Of a stretch of 5,854 nucleotides of DNA, positions 1 through 5,854 are shown piece by piece. Position numbers and translations under genes: made by a program. This DNA is from DATKMG01 sp035541995 (GTDB lineage: Bacteria > Acidobacteriota > Terriglobia > Versatilivoradales > Versatilivoraceae), in NCBI GenBank assembly GCA_035541995.1, contig DATKMG010000504.1, positions 1-5,854 on the forward strand, given 5' to 3'. The stretch's first letter is position 1. Each line of letters opens with the position of its first letter. The notes beneath the pieces were generated by a model. That model was not told where the DNA came from, made no database searches, and worked only from the letters and a program-made list of their open reading frames with translations.

Positions 1-1816
1 CTTGTCGATGACGCTGTCTCTAGCAGCCGTCTTTATCCCCGTCCTTTTCATGGGAGGCATTATCGGGCGTCTGTTTCGGGAATTCGCAGTAACCATTGGA
101 GTGGCGATCCTGGTGTCAGGCTTCGTTTCCTTGAGCTTAACTCCTCTGCTTTGCAGTCGTTTTTTGCGCCCTCCCAAGGAGGAGCGGCATGGGCATATTT
201 ACGTGGTCATCGAGCGGGCTTTTCAAAGTATGCTTTCCACCTATGACTGGACGCTACAGAGAGTCCTACAACACCGTGCGGCGACCATGGTGGTTTCGGT
301 ACTCCTGCTAGTGGCTACCGCATACCTGTTCCTGATCGTCCCCAAGGGATTCATCCCCAGTGAAGACACGGGACAAATCTTCGCATTCACTGAAGCGGCG
401 CAGGACATCTCCTTCGACGAGATGGCCCGGCACCAGAAGGTCGTGGCCGAAATAGTGCGTCAAGATCCAGCCATCGAGGCATTCGGTTCCAGCATAGGGG
501 CCGGTGGTCCCAGTGCCACGGGGAATACGGGACGAATTTTCATGCGTTTGAAAGACCGGTCTGTGCGGAAACTCACCCCCGAGGAAATCATTGAACGATT
601 GCGGCCCAGGTTGGCTCAAATCCCGGGAATCAAGATCTTTGCGCAGAATCCCCCGCCTATCCGGATTGGAGGCCAGTTGACCAAAAGCCTCTACCAATTC
701 ACACTTCAGGGATCAGATACCCAGGAACTTTATCGTGTGGCCCCACTGCTTGAATCCAAGATCCGGGCTCTTCCGGGTTTGCAGGACGTCACGAGCGATC
801 TGCAAATCAGCAGTCCTCAAGTGTTTGTGGAAATTGACAGAGACAAAGCCTCGGCCCTTGGAGTGACCGCCGACCAAATAGAGAATGCTCTCTATAACGC
901 TTACGGTTCGCGGCAGGTCTCGACAATCTACACCCCCACCAATGAATACTGGGTGATCTTAGAACTCGATCCACAATTCCAACGGGATCCCTCAGCGCTT
1001 TCGATGCTTTACATCCGGTCAAGCCAAGGGAAATTAGTTCCTCTAAGCGCGGCGGCCAAACTGTCGCGAGGCGTTGGTCCTTTGACAGTGACTCATTTGG
1101 GGCAGATTCCGTCTGTCACCATCTCTTTCAATCTCAAGACAGGCGTAGCTCTCGGAGAGGCAGTCGACCAGATTGAAGAAATAGGGCGTTCAGATTTGCC
1201 TGCCACTATCAGTACGAGTTTTCAAGGATTTGCCCAGGCCTTTCAAACGTCGCTGCAGGGCATGGGTATGCTCCTCTTGATGGCAATCTTAGTCATCTAT
1301 ATGGTTCTGGGGATTCTCTATGAGAGTTTCATTCATCCGGTGACGATTTTGTCCGGCTTGCCATCTGCAGGGTTTGGGGCATTGGTCACATTGATGCTAT
1401 TTCATACTGACCTCAATATTTATGCGTTCGTGGGCATCATCATGCTCGTGGGGATTGTCAAGAAGAATGCGATCATGATGATTGACTTTGCCATTGAAGC
1501 TCAGCGAACAGAGGGGAGACCTCCCGCTGACGCCATATATGAAGCCTGTTTGATCCGGTTCCGTCCCATTATGATGACTACGATGGCGGCTCTAATGGGC
1601 ACACTGCCAATCGCACTTGGCTTTGGAGCAGGGGCAGAGGCGCGACGACCCCTAGGGCTGGCAGTCGTGGGCGGCCTAGTGGTCTCCCAACTCCTCACCC
1701 TATACATCACTCCCGTCTTCTATCTGTATATGGAGCGTCTCCGGTTTTGGGGGAAACGCATCCGCGTCGGGCTCCAAGGTCAAGAGGAAGTAGAACCAGA
1801 GGTGGTAAGGAGTTAA
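1..1816 (+). CDS. RND efflux transporter, HAE1 family, MdtB/MdtC-like (5' partial)
   Basis: This is the inner-membrane proton-driven pump of a tripartite RND exporter that would work with a periplasmic adaptor and an outer-membrane channel. The reading frame is open from the left edge (first full codon at base 2) to TAA at 1814-1816, giving 604 residues of a protein that is usually about 1,020-1,050 long. Roughly the first 430 residues, including the TM4 aspartates, lie outside the window. The fragment opens in the TM5 region (FIPVLFMGGIIGRLFREF), then TM6 and TM7, then the second periplasmic porter and docking domains (about residues 115-415, with GFIPSEDTGQ at the start). The TM8-TM12 bundle follows from about residue 420. 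TM10 carries GIVKKNAIMMIDFA; its second lysine (codon 1463-1465) matches the proton-relay lysine of AcrB. That motif and LYESFIHPVTILSGLPSAG point to the MdtB/MdtC branch. The frame is intact and the C-terminus is normal. Substrate is unknown. A multidrug role is the default; a metal-specific (CusA-type) pump is less likely from these motifs. Confidence 0.96.
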   Translation, partial: LSMTLSLAAVFIPVLFMGGIIGRLFREFAVTIGVAILVSGFVSLSLTPLLCSRFLRPPKEERHGHIYVVIERAFQSMLSTYDWTLQRVLQHRAATMVVSVLLLVATAYLFLIVPKGFIPSEDTGQIFAFTEAAQDISFDEMARHQKVVAEIVRQDPAIEAFGSSIGAGGPSATGNTGRIFMRLKDRSVRKLTPEEIIERLRPRLAQIPGIKIFAQNPPPIRIGGQLTKSLYQFTLQGSDTQELYRVAPLLESKIRALPGLQDVTSDLQISSPQVFVEIDRDKASALGVTADQIENALYNAYGSRQVSTIYTPTNEYWVILELDPQFQRDPSALSMLYIRSSQGKLVPLSAAAKLSRGVGPLTVTHLGQIPSVTISFNLKTGVALGEAVDQIEEIGRSDLPATISTSFQGFAQAFQTSLQGMGMLLLMAILVIYMVLGILYESFIHPVTILSGLPSAGFGALVTLMLFHTDLNIYAFVGIIMLVGIVKKNAIMMIDFAIEAQRTEGRPPADAIYEACLIRFRPIMMTTMAALMGTLPIALGFGAGAEARRPLGLAVVGGLVVSQLLTLYITPVFYLYMERLRFWGKRIRVGLQGQEEVEPEVVRS

Positions 1817-2174
1817 TCCCGGCCATAGCACCATTTCAGCCCCAAGATCTTCCATCTTCCATCAAAAGGGTTTACCTGGATAGTTCAACGAATCGCATTT
1901 CATAAATTTCAGACGAACTTTATGGCCTGATTGTGGGGGAAAACGCACCGGCCGATGGGGTAGTGCACCCATTCCTTGTAGTCCTGATCAATGGCAATTT
2001 ATCCTGGAAGGGCATGATTCCTTGGCATGATACCGAATGGAACCTCACGTGCATGCTTTTATGGGGGAGCCTTTTCAGGCGATTCATTGGCAGTGTTGAC
2101 TGCTGTGGCTTCAGAATCCGCTTTTGCATTATCGGACACATTCCATCCTGTTCAACAAATCAGGGGTTCCTTCC
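1817..2174. other. 358-base intergenic gap, no confident gene
   Basis: This gap separates the RND gene from the dehydrogenase genes. I see no tRNA, no clear stem followed by a T-run, and no good -35/-10 pair. It does hold a tandem TCTTCCA repeat (1848-1861), two GGCATGAT copies 13 bases apart (2011-2018 and 2024-2031), two ATTCCTTG copies (1971-1978 and 2017-2024) and a short GCAGT/ACTGC hairpin (2090-2103). A promoter for the downstream genes should lie here, because the gap is long and the following genes are closely packed, but I cannot place it. Confidence 0.6.
2011..2031. repeat. Direct repeat GGCATGAT x2, 13-base period
   Basis: GGCATGAT occurs at 2011-2018 and again at 2024-2031, about 145 bases ahead of the first dehydrogenase gene. 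Two short direct copies just over one helical turn apart could be a regulator binding site for the operon. Two 8-base copies can also arise by chance, so this is only a candidate. Confidence 0.25.
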
Positions 2175-2723
2175 ATGAATAAGAAATCCTTTCTTTCCCG
2201 TCGCCAGTTCCTACAAGTTTCTTCAGTGGCTGCAGTTTCGGGTCAGTTGCTGGTGTCATGTGCCCGACACCGACTCTCAGAGTCCGTGCTGACTGCTCAT
2301 GAAAAAGAACTCATCGAAGCCATTTCAGACCAAATTATCCCGCCGGATCAGGATCCTGGAGGCAAGGAAGCCGGAGTTGCCGATTTCATCGAGATTCAGC
2401 TCGCGGGCCCTTACAAGAGGTTTCAGAACGACTACAGAGGGGGGCTGGCGAGACTGGAAGCAACCGCGAAGGCCCTTCGCCACAAGTCGTTTTTAGATCT
2501 TTCTTTTGAGCAGCAGACAGAGTTGCTCGTCGCCCTGGAAGGTAATCAGGCGCCGACTGACATATGGAATAGTGGAGAAGCCGGGAAGTTCTTTCGTATG
2601 GTCCGCGACCATTGCATGCAGGGTTTTTACGGGAGTCCCCGGCACGGAGGCAACCGGAATTATGTCAGCTGGAAGATGCTCAAACTCGACTATCCACAGG
2701 TCTGCGGACGCAACCTGACCTGA
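2175..2723 (+). CDS. Gluconate 2-dehydrogenase subunit 3 family protein (Tat-signal small subunit)
   Basis: This is the small subunit of a periplasmic FAD-dependent dehydrogenase. In characterised relatives it carries the Tat signal, takes the folded flavoprotein across the membrane and stays in the complex. The 182-residue product begins with a twin-arginine signal (SRRQFL, residues 8-13), a hydrophobic stretch and LVSC ending at Cys29. LVSC fits a lipobox, so the mature protein could be a Tat-exported lipoprotein. The body has the usual family helix (LTAHEKELIEAISDQIIP, where such proteins mention a late-sporting 'IP' before an acidic loop) and the conserved C-terminal block GFYGSPRHGGNRNYVSW (residues 150-166). 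The ATG at 2175 is chosen because the Tat signal starts there and AGGGG (2162-2166) lies 8 bases upstream; an in-frame ATG at 2124 would put 17 unlikely residues before the signal. The stop is 10 bases before the ATG of the flavoprotein gene, which implies translation together. Family assignment is firm; the substrate is not shown. Confidence 0.93.
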   Translation: MNKKSFLSRRQFLQVSSVAAVSGQLLVSCARHRLSESVLTAHEKELIEAISDQIIPPDQDPGGKEAGVADFIEIQLAGPYKRFQNDYRGGLARLEATAKALRHKSFLDLSFEQQTELLVALEGNQAPTDIWNSGEAGKFFRMVRDHCMQGFYGSPRHGGNRNYVSWKMLKLDYPQVCGRNLT

Positions 2724-2728
2724 GGTGA
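2722..2728 (+). promoter_or_regulatory. Ribosome binding site that sets the GMC oxidoreductase start
   Basis: GAGGTGA overlaps the stop codon of the small-subunit gene and lies 5 bases before ATG 2734. It favours that ATG over the in-frame GTG at 2725, which lies inside the Shine-Dalgarno itself. The overlap of stop codon and binding site suggests coupled translation of the two subunits. Confidence 0.75.
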
Positions 2729-2733
2729 AACTA

Positions 2734-4383
2734 ATGTCCCTGTCGCATGTTAATGCAGTCGTGATCGGGGCTGGCGCAGCCGGAGGAATTGTTGCAAAGG
2801 AACTGGCTACAGCCGGTCTGTCAGTGGTTCTGCTCGAAAGGGGCCGATGGCAAAGCTTTGACGACCATGACCATGACGAGCTGATTTCCCAGCGAGTCAC
2901 CGTATTGGGTAATGCCTTTGGGCCTGACGACCTGCGCTACCGCAGGATTGTCAGGATCAACGATCAATGGCAACAGGTCCTTCCCAGCGAGGGGGGATAC
3001 AACAATAATGCTGCCTGTGTGGGAGGAGGGACATTCAGCTATGGCGCCATGGCTTGGCGCTTTATGGAAAAAGACTTCAGAATGCGTTCCACCTATGGGT
3101 GTCCGGAGGGCAGTTCACTCGATGATTGGCCGGTCAGTTACTCGGAACTGGAACCATTTTATGAGAAGGCCGAGTGGGAGATTGGAGTGTCGGGCGACGG
3201 CTCTAGTAATCCCTTTGCAGCGGCTCGCCGGAAGCAGTATCCTATGCCCCCATTCCCTTACAACCGTGAGGCCCAGATCCTGGAACTTGCAGCTCGCCGC
3301 AAGGGGTTCCACCCATTCCCCATTCCCATGTTGCGGAACTCGGTGGCCTGGCAAGGTCGTTCAGGTTGTATCCGCTGCCGCTATTGCGTCGGGTTCGCAT
3401 GCGAAGTAAATGCCAAGTGCGGCTCGCACAATACGGTTATCCCTAAAGCCCTGGCCACGGGAAACTGCCAATTGCGAACCGAGTGTGTCGCCAAAGAGAT
3501 CCTGACCGATGACCGTGGCCGGGCCCGGGGCGTGACCTACTTTGATGACCAGCGGCGCCTTCAGGTACAGACGTCAGATCTGGTGGTAGTTTCAGGCAGT
3601 GCCACAGAATCAGCCCGTTTGCTGCTGTTATCTAAATCCAAGCTTTTCCCGGCAGGGTTGGGCAATCGTCATGACTGGGTCGGGCGAAATCTCCAGGGAC
3701 ACGCCTATACCGGAGCTTGGGGTCTGTTTGAAAACCAGACCTACGATGATGTCGGGGCAGGCGCCACGATCGCCATTTGCGATTTCAACCACGGGAATCC
3801 TGGATTGCGTGGCGGGGGTATGCTGGCAAACGAATTCATCCGGCTTCCTTACTTGTTCTCCTTGAACCGGGCCCCGAATTCTCCCACTTGGGGCAAGGCC
3901 CACAAAGAATTCCAACGTCGCTTCTTCAAGCAAAGCATTATCATCATGGGGCCGGTCCAGGAGATGCCGGTCTTCGAGTCTCGCGTGGAACTCGACCCGA
4001 ATGTGACAGACGATTGGGGAATTCCCGTAGCCCGCATCTCCGGCCATCGACATCCTCATGACATTGAAATTGCCCGGTTCCTGGCCTCGAAGGCTGAACT
4101 CTGGCTAAAGGAAGCTGGAGCCATAGAGACCTGGTTGAGGATCCCCGGGACTGGCGTCAGCGGCGGACAGCACCAGGCTGGCACCTGCCGGATGGGGAAC
4201 GACCCCAAGACTTCTGTGGTCAACCGATTTTGCCAGGTTCATGACGTGGATAATCTTTTTGTTGTCGATGGAAGCGTGCATGTCAACAACGGCGGGTTTA
4301 ACCCGGTACTGACCATCATGGCCATGGCCTATTGGGCTTCCGGTAGCATCACCAGACAGTGGAAGGGAACTCAGTTTAAATAG
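2734..4383 (+). CDS. GMC-family FAD oxidoreductase (gluconate/glucose dehydrogenase-type flavoprotein subunit)
   Basis: This is the catalytic subunit, expected to oxidise a hydroxyl group of a sugar, sugar acid or alcohol and reduce FAD in the periplasm. From ATG 2734 it is 549 residues, a normal length. The N-terminus is a dinucleotide-binding fold: VIGAGAAGG (Gly12, Gly14, Gly17) and LLERG with Glu35 for the FAD ribose. VGGGTFSYGAMAWRF is the GMC_oxred_N flavin-contact signature. A cysteine-rich loop (Cys212, 215, 218, 223, 229) lies where relatives of the FAD glucose dehydrogenase type bind an iron-sulfur cluster. The C-terminal GMC domain has HQAGTCRMG, with probable catalytic His480, then VVDGSV and GGFNP, with Asn523 in the second catalytic position. 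There is no signal peptide, so export with the upstream Tat subunit is inferred. Genes for the small subunit and a cytochrome flank it, as in three-subunit dehydrogenases. Its substrate cannot be named; gluconate, glucose, sorbitol or another polyol all fit. Confidence 0.94.
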   Translation: MSLSHVNAVVIGAGAAGGIVAKELATAGLSVVLLERGRWQSFDDHDHDELISQRVTVLGNAFGPDDLRYRRIVRINDQWQQVLPSEGGYNNNAACVGGGTFSYGAMAWRFMEKDFRMRSTYGCPEGSSLDDWPVSYSELEPFYEKAEWEIGVSGDGSSNPFAAARRKQYPMPPFPYNREAQILELAARRKGFHPFPIPMLRNSVAWQGRSGCIRCRYCVGFACEVNAKCGSHNTVIPKALATGNCQLRTECVAKEILTDDRGRARGVTYFDDQRRLQVQTSDLVVVSGSATESARLLLLSKSKLFPAGLGNRHDWVGRNLQGHAYTGAWGLFENQTYDDVGAGATIAICDFNHGNPGLRGGGMLANEFIRLPYLFSLNRAPNSPTWGKAHKEFQRRFFKQSIIIMGPVQEMPVFESRVELDPNVTDDWGIPVARISGHRHPHDIEIARFLASKAELWLKEAGAIETWLRIPGTGVSGGQHQAGTCRMGNDPKTSVVNRFCQVHDVDNLFVVDGSVHVNNGGFNPVLTIMAMAYWASGSITRQWKGTQFK

Positions 4384-4429
4384 GCCCACATTCATCTCGG
4401 CGTCAATCAATTTATCCTGAAATACTCAA

Positions 4430-5563
4430 ATGGCGATAACTAAGCGATCACTTCTTCTGGGCACTGGCTTTCTACTGTTTCTACTTGTCCTGGCTGCCAA
4501 TATAGGGTATTACGGCGGGGCGAGCTATTCGGGAAAATACTGTACTTCCTGTCATCAGATCCGGCCTTCGTATGACAGATGGTCGCATTCCTCACATCGC
4601 AACATGGATTGCAAGGAATGTCATGGTAGTGCTCTGACCCTCGATCCGGCTATGCACGCCACCAATTTACGTCATCTCTATTACCAAGTGATCGGCAGAC
4701 TCCCCAATCGTGTCCTACTGAAAGACAAACAGGTCGATGCCATTATTGAAAACTGTCGCCGGTGTCATATGGGCAAATTCGCCCAATGGACCGCCGGGGG
4801 CCATTCCGCAGGCTACGCTCACATCTTCCTGGAGGAAAACCACAACCGGAAAACTCTCCTGATGGACGATTGCCTGCGCTGTCATGGAATGTTCGTCGAA
4901 GGCAACATCAGCGACATTGTCAGCCCAATCGATAACCGAGGTCCCTGGGACTTAGTCAACCGGGATTTTGCCTATAGAGCTGTCATCCCTTGCCTGGCCT
5001 GTCATCAGATGCATAGTGACGGCCAGCCTCAAAAAATTCCAAACTATTTGGATCCCAAGGGGACAGGACAGTTCCGCAGAATTGCCGTTTCGTCATTGTC
5101 TTTTTACGACCGGCGAGAACGGCGGCATTTTCCGGTCGACATGCTTCCGATGCCGGTCATGAAGACCCATGGGCGGGCCGTTGTTCTCAGCCCGGACCCA
5201 CGCCAGCGCCTGTGCTACCAGTGTCATGCTCCGGAGGCGACTCTTGAGGTGGCCACCGGCGACGACCGGACTGCCATTGGAGTTCACGAAGGGATTGGCT
5301 GTTTGGGTTGCCATGATCCTCACACATTGGACGCGCGTGCGTCCTGCGCGAATTGCCATCCCCGCCTCTCCAATTGCGGCCTGGACGTAGCCAAAATGGA
5401 CACCTCATTCAGGTCTCAAGCCAGTTTGCACAATATCCACTTTGTCAGCTGCGCGGAATGTCATCCTAAGGGTGTTCCGAAAAGCAAGCGCCAACGGGAA
5501 ATTGAGCAGCGCTCAACTCTCAAGATTTCACAGCTTTTGGCCAACTCACACTCAGGACTTTAA
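4430..5563 (+). CDS. Membrane-anchored nine-haem cytochrome c (NapC/NirT-like N-terminus)
   Basis: This is a periplasmic electron-transfer protein, probably the electron acceptor of the GMC dehydrogenase. The 377-residue product has a basic N-terminus, one hydrophobic segment (about residues 7-28, likely an uncleaved anchor) and nine CXXCH haem c motifs starting at Cys38, 61, 109, 148, 188, 262, 291, 306 and 341. The first two (CTSCHQIRPSYDRW to CKECHG) resemble the NapC/NirT quinol-dehydrogenase start. The pair at 291-310 (CLGCHDPH then CANCH) resembles the doubled-CXXCH module. Spacing between haem sites is uneven, with the widest gap at 188-262, suggesting an N-terminal five-haem part and a C-terminal four-haem part. 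A lone Cys316 is outside any motif. The ATG at 4430 is placed right before the anchor, though I see no good Shine-Dalgarno there. It begins 46 bases after the flavoprotein stop with no terminator between. It could pass electrons to quinone, to a soluble cytochrome or to an outer-membrane conduit; the sequence does not decide. Confidence 0.94.
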   Translation: MAITKRSLLLGTGFLLFLLVLAANIGYYGGASYSGKYCTSCHQIRPSYDRWSHSSHRNMDCKECHGSALTLDPAMHATNLRHLYYQVIGRLPNRVLLKDKQVDAIIENCRRCHMGKFAQWTAGGHSAGYAHIFLEENHNRKTLLMDDCLRCHGMFVEGNISDIVSPIDNRGPWDLVNRDFAYRAVIPCLACHQMHSDGQPQKIPNYLDPKGTGQFRRIAVSSLSFYDRRERRHFPVDMLPMPVMKTHGRAVVLSPDPRQRLCYQCHAPEATLEVATGDDRTAIGVHEGIGCLGCHDPHTLDARASCANCHPRLSNCGLDVAKMDTSFRSQASLHNIHFVSCAECHPKGVPKSKRQREIEQRSTLKISQLLANSHSGL

Positions 5564-5577
5564 CGAACCACAAAAAT

Positions 5578-5584
5578 AGGTGAG
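5578..5584 (+). promoter_or_regulatory. Ribosome binding site supporting a TTG start
   Basis: AGGTGAG lies 5 bases before TTG 5590. It is the strongest Shine-Dalgarno at a gene start in this window and is the main reason for accepting a TTG start. The only nearby alternative, GTG 5580, lies inside this site and its frame closes at a TAG after 27 codons. Confidence 0.7.
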
Positions 5585-5589
5585 ATCAA

Positions 5590-5854
5590 TTGAAGAGAGT
5601 CTTACCGCTTTTGCTCTTTTGTTTTTGTCGCCCTGCCTACGCCGAATTGCCGGATTTTTATAGAAACGTCGACAGGGTTGTCTGGGTGGTGAAAGCACTC
5701 GACCCCATAGTCCAAGGCTGGAGGAAGCTAGGGTTTCCGGTGAAGGAGGTCGGCGAGGTACAGTATTCCGGCGCTGAATTTCGGGGCCGATTAATCTCGG
5801 GCAAAATTCGCGTCGCGTTATCCAATCTGGCAGGGGCTCAGGTGGTTTGGATTC
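5590..5854 (+). CDS. Probable exported VOC/glyoxalase-like protein (3' partial)
   Basis: The frame from TTG 5590 stays open for 88 codons to the right edge. It starts with a typical Sec signal: KR, a hydrophobic run (VLPLLLFCF), then a predicted cut after PAYA (residue 18). The mature start (ELPDFYRNVDRVVWVVKALD, residues 19-38) followed by GWRKLGFPV resembles the first strand and helix of a VOC (glyoxalase/bleomycin-resistance/dioxygenase) module. The later stretch SNLAGAQVVWI would be another strand. In metal-binding VOC proteins a histidine usually follows the opening 'VD'; here it is Arg29, so metal binding in the usual way is doubtful. The gene begins 26 bases after the cytochrome stop with a strong ribosome site, so it is probably in the same transcript. 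The function is unknown. The fold call rests on a short N-terminal pattern and is moderate; the gene itself is better supported by signal peptide, ribosome site and open frame. Confidence 0.7.
   Translation, partial: MKRVLPLLLFCFCRPAYAELPDFYRNVDRVVWVVKALDPIVQGWRKLGFPVKEVGEVQYSGAEFRGRLISGKIRVALSNLAGAQVVWI

Noticed and set aside
1817..1880. Rho-independent terminator after the RND gene
   Set aside because: No G+C-rich inverted repeat followed by T residues was found.
2096..2132. Possible sigma-70 promoter with TTGACT (2096-2101) and CATTAT (2127-2132)
   Set aside because: The spacer is 25 bases, far from 16-18, and no other -10-like hexamer sits at the right distance.
1933..2178. 81-codon open frame with a GTG start whose stop overlaps the ATG of the small-subunit gene
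   Set aside because: No ribosome site before the GTG, and the product is rich in Cys and Trp with no recognisable family or signal. The ATGA overlap is tempting but is not enough.
2725..2733. GTG start for the GMC oxidoreductase, adding three residues
   Set aside because: This GTG is part of the GAGGTGA ribosome site that is well placed for ATG 2734.
2493..2900. 135-codon antisense open frame across the small-subunit/flavoprotein junction
   Set aside because: It lies opposite two well-supported genes, has no recognisable product and is best explained as a shadow frame.
3628..4059. 143-codon antisense open frame within the GMC oxidoreductase
   Set aside because: It is a shadow of a conserved coding frame; the product has no recognisable domain.
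4384..4429. Possible terminator or promoter between flavoprotein and cytochrome
   Set aside because: No stem-loop with a T-run and no -35/-10 pair are visible in these 46 bases; read-through is the simpler reading.

Overview
The window looks like part of a Gram-negative bacterial chromosome. It carries an RND inner-membrane pump, a Tat-exported periplasmic dehydrogenase and a multihaem c-type cytochrome with a membrane anchor. Base composition looks moderate, by eye only. The sequence alone does not name the organism. Abundant haem c together with a GMC dehydrogenase would suit a respiratory environmental lineage (for example Nitrospirota, Desulfobacterota or Acidobacteriota), but that is a guess.

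Layout: all real genes are on the + strand. (1) Positions 1-1816 hold the C-terminal part of an RND (HAE1, MdtB/MdtC-like) efflux transporter, cut by the left window edge. (2) Positions 1817-2174 are a 358-base gap with no convincing gene, terminator or promoter; it contains short direct repeats. (3) Positions 2175-5563 hold three tightly placed genes: a small Tat-signal subunit (gluconate 2-dehydrogenase subunit 3 family), an FAD-dependent GMC oxidoreductase without its own signal peptide, and a membrane-anchored cytochrome c with nine CXXCH haem sites. (4) From 5590 a further gene with a TTG start begins. It has a signal peptide and a probable VOC/glyoxalase-like fold, and it runs off the right edge.

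How the genes may work together: the small subunit and flavoprotein have the composition and gene order of the three-subunit membrane-bound FAD dehydrogenases (gluconate, glucose, fructose and sorbitol dehydrogenases). In those, the small subunit carries the Tat signal and exports the folded flavoprotein with it. The third subunit is normally a cytochrome c with about three haems that passes electrons to ubiquinone. Here that place is taken by a nine-haem cytochrome with a NapC/NirT-like N-terminus. The inferred system oxidises a sugar, sugar acid or alcohol in the periplasm and sends the electrons into a long haem wire. The substrate and the final acceptor cannot be read from the sequence. 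The exported VOC-like protein sits 26 bases behind the cytochrome and may belong to the same unit.
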